This document shows, in pieces, positions 25,663 to 33,492 of a stretch of 64,000 bases of DNA (position 1 is its first letter; every line of letters begins with the position of its first letter). This DNA comes from Nonomuraea africana (lineage in GTDB: Bacteria > Actinomycetota > Actinomycetes > Streptosporangiales > Streptosporangiaceae), in the NCBI RefSeq assembly GCF_014873535.1, contig NZ_JADBEF010000001.1, positions 7,564,001 to 7,628,000 on the forward strand, given 5' to 3'. The notes below the pieces were generated by a model. It had not been told where the DNA came from. It did no database searches and was given only the letters and a program-made list of their open reading frames with translations. The position numbers were made by a program, and so were the translations under genes.

Positions 25663-25830
25663 ATGGGTCGAATGGTCATGCTCGTCGCAGGCGCCCTGCT
25701 GGCGCTCTGGGTGCTCTTCGCGTTCGTCGTGCCCATGATCATGGGCTTGCTGAAGCTCGCGCTGATCGTGGGCGTGATCGCGGTGATCGTCTTCATCGCC
25801 GTCTCCCTGGTGGGCAGGACGGCCAGGTAA
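25663..25830 (+). CDS. 55-residue membrane protein
   Basis: Two hydrophobic helices (about residues 4-24 and 30-49) separated by a short turn, ending GRTAR. Starts at ATG 25663 and stops at 25830, immediately before the next start. No family recognised. Position upstream of a YidC-type insertase suggests co-expression. Confidence 0.65.
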   Translation: MGRMVMLVAGALLALWVLFAFVVPMIMGLLKLALIVGVIAVIVFIAVSLVGRTAR

Positions 25831-26052
25831 GTGTTCCAACTCGTGCTGGCGGATCCCGCCGGCCTGGTGCTGATCGCCGGGCTGGTGCTGATCCTGCTCG
25901 CCGTCTGGGCGAGCGGCGTGCTGCTCGCCCAGCGGGGCGGCACGCCGTCCTTCCCCATGGCCTACGCCAGGAAGACGGCGTTCCTGCGCCAGCGCGATCC
26001 CGACGCGGCGGGCAGACCGCGCCCCAGAGCTCCGTCATCGCACTCCTTCTAG
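25831..26052 (+). CDS. 73-residue membrane protein (DUF6412-like)
   Basis: Starts at a GTG abutting the previous TAA. One strong helix (about residues 12-32), then a basic tail with PSFPMAYARKTAFLRQRDPD. It resembles small proteins annotated DUF6412 beside YidC-like genes in actinobacteria; that assignment is from memory. It could act with the downstream insertase. Confidence 0.68.
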   Translation: MFQLVLADPAGLVLIAGLVLILLAVWASGVLLAQRGGTPSFPMAYARKTAFLRQRDPDAAGRPRPRAPSSHSF

Positions 26053-26081
26053 AAACGAAGACCTTTCTATGAGGAGTTGTG

Positions 26082-26696
26082 ATGATCGATTCTTTTGTCA
26101 TGTTCATCACCGGCTTCGGCGGTAACACCGCGCTGGTGATCGTGCTGTTCACGCTGGCCGTACGGCTGCTGCTACTCCCGCTCAGCATCAAGCAGGCGCG
26201 CGCCGCCAAGATCCGCATGCGGCTGGCGCCGCGCCTGCAGGAGCTGCAGAAGCGCCACAGCCGCAATCCCGAGCGGCTGAGCAAGGAGATGTCGGCCCTC
26301 TACGCCAAGGAAGGCACCTCGCCGTTCGCGGGCTTCGGTCCCGCGCTGGCGCAGATGCCGTTCCTGTGGTTGATGTATCAGGTCGCCACCCACCCCCTGA
26401 TCGGAACGGACCTGCTCGGCCGGCACCTGGCCGCCGTGGTCGCGCAGTACGGCCTCATCAGCTGGCCGGTGCTGGCTTTCGCCGGCGTCATCGTGGCGAT
26501 CGCGCTGATCGCCTGGTACACCTCCCGCAGAATGGAGGCAGGACAGCTCAAGATCCTCAAACTGCTGCCCTACGGCACAGTGATCGCCGCTGCCGTGCTA
26601 CCGCTGGCCGCGGGGATCTATCTGCTGGTCTCGACCGCATGGACGGCCGGCGAGCGCCGGGTGCTCTACCCGGCTTCCTTGAGCGCGGCGACCTGA
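26082..26696 (+). CDS. YidC/Oxa1-family membrane protein insertase paralogue
   Basis: 204 residues, shorter than the main YidC. Five hydrophobic segments, with a basic cytoplasmic loop (KQARAAKIRMRLAPRLQEL) after the second, and PFAGFGPALAQMPFLWLMY in the conserved core. Start at ATG 26082 with GAGGAG five bases upstream; the GTG at 26079 is too close. The housekeeping yidC normally sits by rpmH/rnpA, so this is probably a second, specialised copy serving the two small membrane proteins or others. Its end overlaps the convergent anti-sigma gene by 31 bases. Confidence 0.87.
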   Translation: MIDSFVMFITGFGGNTALVIVLFTLAVRLLLLPLSIKQARAAKIRMRLAPRLQELQKRHSRNPERLSKEMSALYAKEGTSPFAGFGPALAQMPFLWLMYQVATHPLIGTDLLGRHLAAVVAQYGLISWPVLAFAGVIVAIALIAWYTSRRMEAGQLKILKLLPYGTVIAAAVLPLAAGIYLLVSTAWTAGERRVLYPASLSAAT

Positions 26697-27112
26697 CCGT
26701 TGGCGTGCTGACCGTTGGCGTGCGGGGCGGGGAGCACGGCCCATACCGTGGTCGTCTCCCCGTCGTGCCGGACGCCCCAGCTCTCCGCGACGTATTCGAC
26801 AATGCCGAGGCCGCGCCCGCCGAGTGACGACATCGTGGGACGGCCCGCACGCGGCTCGGTCGCCGCGCCTCCGTCACTCACCGCCACCTCGACATGATCA
26901 TCGCTCCACAGCCACGCCACCCTGACCATGCCAGAGGTCAGCGGACGCGCATGCCGTAGCGCGTTGCTCAGCAGCTCGCTCACCACCAGGACCGCATCAT
27001 CGATCGCGGTGGTGTAGACCCCCCACTCCTGCAGGTCAGTGCAGAGACGCTGGCGCGCGACGGCGACGCTGGACAGTGCGTACGGCAACATCACGACGCT
27101 CGACACACCCAC
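26666..27112 (-). CDS. RsbW-like anti-sigma ATPase
   Basis: 148 residues of the GHKL ATPase fold: N box VSELLSNALRHA, G1 VSDGGAAT, and G2 SLGGRGLGIVE. Such single-domain proteins usually bind and phosphorylate STAS anti-sigma antagonists; two STAS proteins occur in the window. The tail contains the repeat HANGQHANGQ. Start is GTG at 27112 or 27106; a GGGGAGG overlaps this region, so the choice is uncertain. Confidence 0.85.
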   Translation of the reverse strand: MGVSSVVMLPYALSSVAVARQRLCTDLQEWGVYTTAIDDAVLVVSELLSNALRHARPLTSGMVRVAWLWSDDHVEVAVSDGGAATEPRAGRPTMSSLGGRGLGIVEYVAESWGVRHDGETTTVWAVLPAPHANGQHANGQVAALKEAG

Positions 27113-27247
27113 CTCCCCGCTCCCATGTCCCCCCAGGGAACGCCCCCGGATACGACCGAAATGCCCCGTTACACAGTCCCAGAAACCGTGTCTCGATCAC
27201 AGCTTGTACACATTGGACGATAGATCAGCGCATCCGTGACCGGCTCG

Positions 27248-29086
27248 TTACCGGCCCGGTGTGTCGTCCGCGATAGTGAGAGCAAGTCGCATCCGAGTGC
27301 CTCCACCTGGGCGGGGATGGGCGGTGACCTCGCCGCCCTGAGCCCTGACCAGACTGCGCACGATGTAGAGCCCGAGCCCCACACCGCCGAATCTGCGCCG
27401 GTCACCGCTGTCGACCTGGACGAAACGCTCGAATATTCGGTCACGGTCATCCGCGGCGATGCCGACACCTTCGTCGTCCACCACCACGATCACGTGCCGT
27501 TGCTCCGCCCACGCCTCGACACTGATCAGCCCGCCGTTGGGTGAGTACTTGAAGGCGTTCTCGAGCAGCTGCCCGAGCACGATGTCGGTGGCCAGCGCGT
27601 CACCCCGCACGTCGGGCAGCCCGTCGGGGATGACCACCTCGACCCGGTGCCTGTCGGACAGCACGGGCAGGCCCAGCGTGGCCGCGCGCACCCGCTCGGA
27701 CAGGTTGAAGGTCTCGACGCGGACCGCGAGCTCCTCGGCGCCCGCGCGGGCGCCGAGCAGCAGGTGATCCATGAGCTGCCCGAGCGATCTGGCCCGCTCG
27801 GCGATCGTGTGGACGGCGGAGCGGCGTTCCGGATCGGTCAGCTTGTCCCAGCGCGAGTCGAGCGTGCTGGCGAACCCGCGCACGATCGTGATCGGTGTGC
27901 GAAGTTCGTGGCTGGTCGTGGCCAGGAACAGATCCTTGGCCTCCTCCAGTTCCTTGGCCGTGGTGATGTCGCGGAAGTCGACGACGATCTCCCCCGTCTC
28001 CTCGATCTTGGCGCTGACCACGTCGAGCCAGCGCCCGTTGGCCAGCTGGAAGGTGAGCTTCTCGCCGGGCTCGGGCAGCGGGAAGGGCGGCGGCCCGCCG
28101 ATGACCTCGTCGACGGGGATACCGGTGAGCTCACCGGCTGCGGGGTTCCACTGGACCACCCTGCCGGGCTCGTCGAGCACCGCGATGCCGTCGGCGCTGG
28201 CGTCGAAGACGGCCCGCTCGTGCGCCCGCTGCCGCAGCGCCTCCTGGTAGGCCATGGCGTTGCCCACCGCGATGCCCGCGTGCCCGGCCAGCAGCTCGAG
28301 CAGCTCGAGCTCGACATGGCCGGGCTTCCGCTTGGCGAACAGCGCGTAGAGCGCGCCGTAGGGACGGCCGCCCACCGCGGCCAGTCCGAGCGCGATCGTG
28401 TGCAGGCCGGGCAGCTCCGCCCAGACCAGGTCGTCGAGGCCGCTCGACTCCAGCATGACGGTCTTGCCCGTGCGCATGAGCTTGCCGACCAGGCTGCTGC
28501 GCAGGTCGGAGGTGGCGTTCCTGAGCGTCTCGGGCAGTTGGTAGGCGCTGACCAGCCTCAGCCGTTCGTCCTCGATGAGCACGAATCCGCCCGCGTCGGC
28601 CCCCGTCAGCTCGGTGAGGCTGGCCGCGATGCGGTCGAGCACGGCGGGCAGCTCCAGCTCGGCGTTGATGTCGCCCACGACGTCGGTGAGCCTGCGCACC
28701 AGCCTGGCCCGGTGCGCGCCCCTGTCCCTGGCGACGAGGTCGTCCTCAGGCAGATGGTGGACGTGCACGTAGCCGATCACGGCCGTGCCCTGGAGCAGCG
28801 CGCTGGTGTCGACCCGCACGTCGAGAACCGTGCCGTCCCTGTGGAAACGCTTGGTGCGCAGCGAGACCTCGCCGCCGGTGCGCACCCTTTCGAGCACCGC
28901 GTTGTGCTCGGCGGTCAGCTCGCCAGGGACGATCGGCGCGCGCCGCCCGACCATCTCCTCGGTGCTCCATCCGAACAACCGCTCCGCCGCTGGGTTCCAG
29001 ACCAGCACGGTCTGGTCCCTGTCGAGCACGACGACCGCGTTGGGGGCGCTGGAGAGGACGGCAGCGGCGATCTCCTCGTCACCCAC
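27248..29086 (-). CDS. PAS-GAF-PAS sensor histidine kinase
   Basis: Soluble 612-residue kinase. PAS (about residues 5-115, with VLDRDQTVLVWNPAAERLFGW split by family convention), GAF (about 140-285), second PAS (about 290-375, IAVLDEPGRVVQWNPAAGEL), HisKA with TTSHELRTPITIV, and HATPase with LENAFKYSPNG, DDEGVGI and GGVGLGLYIV. No cognate regulator is adjacent, so it is an orphan kinase. Start GTG at 29086. Downstream, 135 bases away, is the RsbW-like gene on the same strand. Confidence 0.92.
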   Translation of the reverse strand: MGDEEIAAAVLSSAPNAVVVLDRDQTVLVWNPAAERLFGWSTEEMVGRRAPIVPGELTAEHNAVLERVRTGGEVSLRTKRFHRDGTVLDVRVDTSALLQGTAVIGYVHVHHLPEDDLVARDRGAHRARLVRRLTDVVGDINAELELPAVLDRIAASLTELTGADAGGFVLIEDERLRLVSAYQLPETLRNATSDLRSSLVGKLMRTGKTVMLESSGLDDLVWAELPGLHTIALGLAAVGGRPYGALYALFAKRKPGHVELELLELLAGHAGIAVGNAMAYQEALRQRAHERAVFDASADGIAVLDEPGRVVQWNPAAGELTGIPVDEVIGGPPPFPLPEPGEKLTFQLANGRWLDVVSAKIEETGEIVVDFRDITTAKELEEAKDLFLATTSHELRTPITIVRGFASTLDSRWDKLTDPERRSAVHTIAERARSLGQLMDHLLLGARAGAEELAVRVETFNLSERVRAATLGLPVLSDRHRVEVVIPDGLPDVRGDALATDIVLGQLLENAFKYSPNGGLISVEAWAEQRHVIVVVDDEGVGIAADDRDRIFERFVQVDSGDRRRFGGVGLGLYIVRSLVRAQGGEVTAHPRPGGGTRMRLALTIADDTPGR

Positions 29087-29148
29087 GCTTCCATACTGCC
29101 CGTGGCGCGCCTGCTCCGTAGGCGGATCCGTCCGATACGCTGCGGGTT

Positions 29149-29691
29149 ATGTCGGCCGGCGACCTCGAAGCCCTGCTGAGGGTCACCTCAGCCACCTATC
29201 GTGCTGGGCGGTCGCCTGACGTGGCCGTCGGCACCTACGAAGGCGCGCTCGGCAGGCTGGTGCTCGCGGTCACCGGCAAGGGCGTGGTCGCCTGCAGCTT
29301 CGAGGACGAGCACACGATCGTCGAGCGGCTGACGCGCGTGGTGGGCGGACTCGTCGGTCCTGACGCGCGCCGCCTCGACCCGGTGCGCCGCGAGCTCGAC
29401 GCCTACTTCTCCCGGCGCCTGCGCGCCTTCACCACCCCCGTCGACCTGCAGCTGGCCACGCCGTTCGCGCGCACGTTGCTGCAGATGACCATGGCTGTGC
29501 CGTACGGCACCAGCACCACCACCGCCGACCTCGGGGCGCGCATCGGACGGCCACAGGCGCTGCGCGCGGTGGGCAACGCGCTGAACGCGAACCCGGTGTG
29601 CGTGATCGTGCCATGCCACCGGGTCCGCGACCGCGAGAGCTATCCGGGCGGGGCGACCGCCCTTGAGCGCCTGCTGAGGATCGAGGGTTAG
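29149..29691 (+). CDS. ogt: Methylated-DNA–protein-cysteine methyltransferase
   Basis: O6-alkylguanine repair protein of 180 residues. The acceptor Cys is in VIVPCHRVRD, the asparagine hinge in AVGNALNANP, and the helix-turn-helix in STTTADLGARIGRPQALRAV. It reverses alkylation by a suicidal transfer. Start ATG 29149. Divergent from the histidine kinase, and overlapping by four bases the convergent permease gene. Confidence 0.93.
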   Translation: MSAGDLEALLRVTSATYRAGRSPDVAVGTYEGALGRLVLAVTGKGVVACSFEDEHTIVERLTRVVGGLVGPDARRLDPVRRELDAYFSRRLRAFTTPVDLQLATPFARTLLQMTMAVPYGTSTTTADLGARIGRPQALRAVGNALNANPVCVIVPCHRVRDRESYPGGATALERLLRIEG

Positions 29692-31034
29692 CGCCTGCTT
29701 CGCCGTACGAGGCCGATGGCCAGGGTGATCAGGCCCGCCACCAGGAACGCGCCCACGGCCGCGCTCATCCACGGCTGCCTGGTGAAGCCCAGCGCCGTGC
29801 GCGCGCCGTCCCAGATCGCCGCCCACCAGCTGATCGTCGAGGGCGCGGCCAGCAGCCACCAGGTGACGAAGCCCAGCGCCCACGGCGCGACCATCGGCCA
29901 GCGCGAGGGGGCGTTCTCGCTGGTGTTCCAGGTCTTGCCGCGGCCGAGCAGGAAGTAGTCGACCACGAGAACGCCCAGCATCGGCACGAAGACGGCGCCG
30001 ATGATGCTGAGGAAGGCGCTGTAGGAGTTGACGTCGACGAGCAGCGCCACGCCGATGGTCAGCACGCCGATCGCGACCGAGAAGAGGCGCCGGTCCACCC
30101 GGGGCATGAGGTTCTGCAGGGACATGGCGGTGGAGTAGACGTTCGCGAAGGACTGGTCGGTCTCGCGCAGCACCAGGATCCCGAAGAAGAGCGCGCCCAG
30201 CGGAGCGGCCACGAACGGTCCGAACACCGTGGTCGGGTCGTTGAGCACGGCGTCGTGCCCGGCGATCGCCACCGCGTACACACCGATGGCCAGGCAGGCG
30301 ACCTGCGCGATCGTGTAACCGCCGACGACGCCGGTGAAGGCGGCGCGGCTGCTGCGCGAGTGCCTGGCGTAGTCGGCGGCCACCGGTACCCACGACACCG
30401 ACAGCGCGATCACGAAGTCGACGGCGGGGGCGAAGGCGTCCCACGTGCCGCCGGTCTGCGCGGGGGCCTCCCGCAGGAAGACGACGGCGAACCAGACGGT
30501 CGAGATGATCACGCCGATCGTGACGACGCGCCTGATCAGCCTGATCGCGCCGAGCGGGTAGATCGTCAGACCGGTGGTGATCGCCCCGGCGAGGAGCACC
30601 CAGACCGCGTACGGCACGGCGTCGCCGAAGATGGCCTGCGCGCCCATCGAGATGACCCACAGCTCGAAGGCGCCCCACCCGAGCATCTGAATGATGTTGA
30701 GCACGGTCGGGACATACGAGAGCCTGGCCCCGAACAGCCCTCTGAGCAGCACCATCGCGGGCTGGCCGGTCTGCGCGCCGGGGATGGCGGCCAGGCCCAC
30801 CATGGCGGTGCCGACGAGGCTGCCGACGACGGTCGCGGTGACCGCGGCGGTCATGGACAGCGGGTTGTCGTCGAGGAGCGGGTTGATGAGGAACAGCGCG
30901 AAGGAGAAACCGAGAAGGCTGACGCCGAGATTGGCCCAGAAGGCGCCCTGGTCGAGGACACCGAGCGTCTTGGGCGCAGCCTCGTCGAGGGTCAGGGGGA
31001 CTTCTGCACGCTTGGGGTCGATGACATGCGTCAT
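29688..31034 (-). CDS. NCS1-family permease, probably for a thiamin precursor (CytX-like)
   Basis: Nucleobase:cation symporter-1 type permease of 448 residues with about twelve membrane helices. Sequence includes the NCS1-like early region FWANLGVSLLGFSFALF and the helix region VSWVPVAADYARHSRSS. Because a TPP riboswitch precedes it, the substrate is probably hydroxymethylpyrimidine or another thiamin moiety rather than cytosine. Start at ATG 31034, with GGAG six bases upstream; a GTG at 31037 is too close. The GGAG lies in the last bases of the riboswitch, so control is likely at translation initiation. Confidence 0.9.
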   Translation of the reverse strand: MTHVIDPKRAEVPLTLDEAAPKTLGVLDQGAFWANLGVSLLGFSFALFLINPLLDDNPLSMTAAVTATVVGSLVGTAMVGLAAIPGAQTGQPAMVLLRGLFGARLSYVPTVLNIIQMLGWGAFELWVISMGAQAIFGDAVPYAVWVLLAGAITTGLTIYPLGAIRLIRRVVTIGVIISTVWFAVVFLREAPAQTGGTWDAFAPAVDFVIALSVSWVPVAADYARHSRSSRAAFTGVVGGYTIAQVACLAIGVYAVAIAGHDAVLNDPTTVFGPFVAAPLGALFFGILVLRETDQSFANVYSTAMSLQNLMPRVDRRLFSVAIGVLTIGVALLVDVNSYSAFLSIIGAVFVPMLGVLVVDYFLLGRGKTWNTSENAPSRWPMVAPWALGFVTWWLLAAPSTISWWAAIWDGARTALGFTRQPWMSAAVGAFLVAGLITLAIGLVRRSRR

Positions 31035-31041
31035 CACACGC

Positions 31042-31126
31042 TCCCTACGCCGGCATTACCCGGACAGGTTCATGCGGTCGGCAACGGCAGTTGCCCTCTC
31101 AGCCCGGTTGCCCCGAGCTCCCGCGG
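31042..31126 (-). promoter_or_regulatory. TPP riboswitch (THI element)
   Basis: Minus-strand RNA contains the two conserved blocks: GGGCTGAGAGGG (the CUGAGA motif of the pyrimidine sensor) and ACCTG, TCCGGGTAATGCCGGCGTAGGGA (the pyrophosphate sensor), read with a short spacer. The 3' end leads into GGGAG just before the permease ATG. Binding of thiamin pyrophosphate should hide the ribosome site. Confidence 0.95.
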
Positions 31127-31339
31127 TTTGGACTTGTGAGTGCGGCCGGGGTCTGCCCAGCTCGCGCCCCAATAATGCACTATTCGTCCGTCTTCAACCA
31201 CCCCACGGCTCTTCACGCTATGTCTCGCACTGGCGTCGGCGGACGTCCACCGACGTACAGCTACGTGCGCGGCGGTAGCTGTACTTTCCAGCCTTACGAT
31301 CCGCGACTGCATCGCCCTACTGGAGAGCGAGGCCGCGTG
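31127..31339. other. Gap upstream of the TPP riboswitch and integrase remnant
   Basis: About 210 bases with no supportable gene. It should contain the minus-strand promoter for the riboswitch transcript. Confidence 0.5.
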
Positions 31340-31535
31340 ATGGCCAAAAGACGCGCGCGAACACGCGCCAACGGCGAAGGGACCATCTCCAGGACGAGGC
31401 GCGGCGTGGACCTGCGGCCACGAAGACTCCCACGTTGGAGGCACGAGCCGTCTACTGGCTCAAGGAGGTTGTCATAGGGCCCAACCATGCGCTGCTGACC
31501 GTGGTGACCTACGAGACATATCCGCGGCGGCGTAC
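31340..31535 (+). pseudogene. Decayed tyrosine integrase fragment
   Basis: From the ATG at 31340 the translation runs AKRRARTRANGEGTISR, the usual N-terminus of actinophage/AICE integrases before the arm-binding domain. About 25 residues later the frame shifts, and the frame starting at 31417 reads EARAVYWLKEVVIGP then ALLTVVTYETY, which matches the start of the SAM-like core-binding domain (normally YW-L-x-EVV ... LTxxTYExxxR). About 50 residues that should lie between are gone, and the catalytic domain is absent. This is a relic with an internal deletion and a frameshift. Confidence 0.65.
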
Positions 31536-31664
31536 ATCGAACAACAGCGCCGACCGATCTGACGGCGCCATCCCCTGACGGGGACCGCATTCAAGGCAGA
31601 GGCCTGCTGTGGACCTTCGGTAAGGACGCCTCCCATTTCACAACCCCATGCATGGTGACCCTCC

Positions 31665-32060
31665 TCAGGCCGACTCGGGAAGCGCCTGGATGGGTCCGAA
31701 CGAGTCGGAGAAGGCGCGGAAGGTCGGGCATGGCCAGCGCCACATGCAGCTGCGACATCTCAGGATCGGATGGGTGGGATCACTGGTGATGCCGCCGGCG
31801 TCGCGCGGCTGGTGCAGGTCAAGGAGGCGCAGGCCGAGCTCCGTGAACGCGAGCAGGTCGTCGCGGGCGTCGGTGAGGAAGTCGAGGTCCTCGGTCGACA
31901 GCCGCGTGCGGACGGGAACGAACCCGTCGTGGTTGACCAGCCCCCGAAGGCGCGCGGTCTCCTCGCGCCATGAAGCGGCCTTCTCCGTGCGGACCAGCAT
32001 GGCCTCCAGGTGTTCACGTAGTCGCTGGCGGATGGGGTCCTCGTAATGGTCATCGTTCAT
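31665..32060 (-). CDS. Hypothetical protein
   Basis: 131 residues from the ATG at 32060 (MNDDHYEDP), with GGGAG six bases upstream. Mostly charged helical sequence (RQRLREHLEAMLVRTEKA, then LSTEDLDFLTDARDDLL), and two Cys in RCRSCMWRW near the C-terminus. No signal peptide or membrane helix. Family not recognised. It neighbours the integrase relic, so it may be accessory. Confidence 0.65.
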   Translation of the reverse strand: MNDDHYEDPIRQRLREHLEAMLVRTEKAASWREETARLRGLVNHDGFVPVRTRLSTEDLDFLTDARDDLLAFTELGLRLLDLHQPRDAGGITSDPTHPILRCRSCMWRWPCPTFRAFSDSFGPIQALPESA

Positions 32061-32386
32061 CGACTGCTCCCGCGGCGGCCCGGGGCACGCAGGCCGGAGA
32101 CGAGTCGTGAGCGAGTGGGTTGCATGGCGTCCTCTCCCTGAGATGCAGGCGCCGGGGCAGGGGTGCGGAGGACCTCCAAGCCGGGTATCCCTGCCGGTCA
32201 GGAATGCTGACGCGACAGGCATGGAAGCCGTTATCACCTCACCCCTCTCCGGTCCTTGCCGGTTTCACACTGTCAAGCTTCGCGTACTCTGCGTTTTCAT
32301 GGGGCCGAAACGGGGGACAAAAACCAGACCGCCCCCTATCGGCGTGAGAACGTGACCCGGAGCCCCGACGCCGCTAGCCTGCCCAT
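32061..32386. other. Intergenic region between the hypothetical gene and the STAS gene
   Basis: 326 bases without a convincing gene; short readings on the plus strand lack ribosome sites and coding character. It is a little less GC-rich near 32260-32330 and should contain both divergent promoters. No operator or hairpin stood out. Confidence 0.5.
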
Positions 32387-32734
32387 GTGGAGCTCAAGGT
32401 CTCGACTCGATCACATGCCGGCCATGCCCTCGTGGAGATCGCCGGTGAAATCGACCTCTATACGGCGCCCCGCCTGCAGTCGGAGTTCACTCGACTGCTG
32501 CAGGACGGGCCCAGCCGTGTGGTCATAGACATGTCCGGGGTGGATTTCTGCGATTCCACCGGCATGAACGTGCTGCTCTCGGCGCTCAAGCGGGTCAGGG
32601 AGCGCGGCGGGCAGCTCGAGGTGGCCGCGCCGCGGCCCGCAGTCAGGAAGATCCTGCAGGTCACCGGCCTCGACTCGGTGTTCACCGTGCACGAGGAAGT
32701 GCCTGAGGAGCTGCTGATCTCCGAGGGCTCGTGA
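32387..32734 (+). CDS. STAS-domain anti-sigma factor antagonist
   Basis: 115 residues, single STAS domain. VVIDMSGVDFCDSTGMNVL includes the Ser-Thr pair where RsbW-type kinases phosphorylate SpoIIAA-like proteins. N-terminal strand pattern ALVEIAGEIDLYTAPRL is typical. It should bind an anti-sigma kinase such as the one at 26.7 kb or one elsewhere. GTG start; its stop overlaps the next start (GTGA), which ties it to a glycosyltransferase, an unusual pairing. Confidence 0.9.
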   Translation: MELKVSTRSHAGHALVEIAGEIDLYTAPRLQSEFTRLLQDGPSRVVIDMSGVDFCDSTGMNVLLSALKRVRERGGQLEVAAPRPAVRKILQVTGLDSVFTVHEEVPEELLISEGS

Positions 32735-33447
32735 CCGACACCGCGGTCATCGTCCCCGCCAAGGACGAGGCCGAACGCATCGGCGCGACCGTCGCGGCGG
32801 CACTCGAGCTGCCGGGCGTCGATCTCGTCGTGGTCGTCGACGACGGCTCGGCCGACCAGACAGGCAGGATCGCGCGCGCCGCCGGCGCCAGGGTGGTCCG
32901 CCACAGCCGCAACCGCGGCAAGGCAACCGCCATGGAGAGCGGCGCGGAGGCGGTGCGGCTGCTCGACGGTCCCGTGCCCAGACACCTGCTCTTCCTCGAC
33001 GCCGATCTCGGTGAGACCGCCCGCGCCGCCTCCGCACTGGTGGAGCCGGTACGGGCGGGCGAGGCGGACATGACCATCGCGGTCTTCGCCACCAGGGTGA
33101 AGCTGGGCGGCCACGGCCTCGTGGTCCGACTCTCCCGCGACGGCATCAAGCGCGCCTGCGGCTTCTCCGCCACGCAGCCGCTCAACGGCCAGCGCTGCCT
33201 GACCAGGGAGGCCTTCGAGGCGGCCCAACCGCTGGCGCACGGCTTCGGCGTGGAGACCGGGTTGACCATCGACCTGGTGCGCAAGGGCTTCAGGGTGGTC
33301 GAGGTCGAGGTGGAGATGGCCCACCGGGCGACGGGCAACGACTGGCACGCGCAACTGCACCGCGCCAGGCAGCTTCGCGACGTGGCGCGGGCCCTGGCCG
33401 TGCGCGAACCGGTGATCCGCGACAACCTCGCCAAACTCCGGCCGTAA
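32731..33447 (+). CDS. Family 2 glycosyltransferase
   Basis: 238 residues, GT-A fold. AVIVPAKDEAERIG, VVVVDDGSADQT, the loop NRGKATAMESGA, and the metal site FLDADLGE are in the usual order. Similar to DPM1 or glucosyl-phosphoglycerate-type enzymes using a nucleotide sugar. No membrane helix. With the two GT-C genes that follow it could make a polyprenyl-phosphate sugar donor, an inference from position. Confidence 0.87.
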   Translation: MTDTAVIVPAKDEAERIGATVAAALELPGVDLVVVVDDGSADQTGRIARAAGARVVRHSRNRGKATAMESGAEAVRLLDGPVPRHLLFLDADLGETARAASALVEPVRAGEADMTIAVFATRVKLGGHGLVVRLSRDGIKRACGFSATQPLNGQRCLTREAFEAAQPLAHGFGVETGLTIDLVRKGFRVVEVEVEMAHRATGNDWHAQLHRARQLRDVARALAVREPVIRDNLAKLRP

Positions 33448-33492
33448 CCGGCTCGGGTGCGGGCTGTCCTCGGGGTGTGCTGGAATCTCCGG

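Noticed and set aside
32107-32355. Short plus-strand frames before the STAS gene
   Set aside because: No ribosome sites, no recognisable sequence, and overlapping alternatives in two frames.
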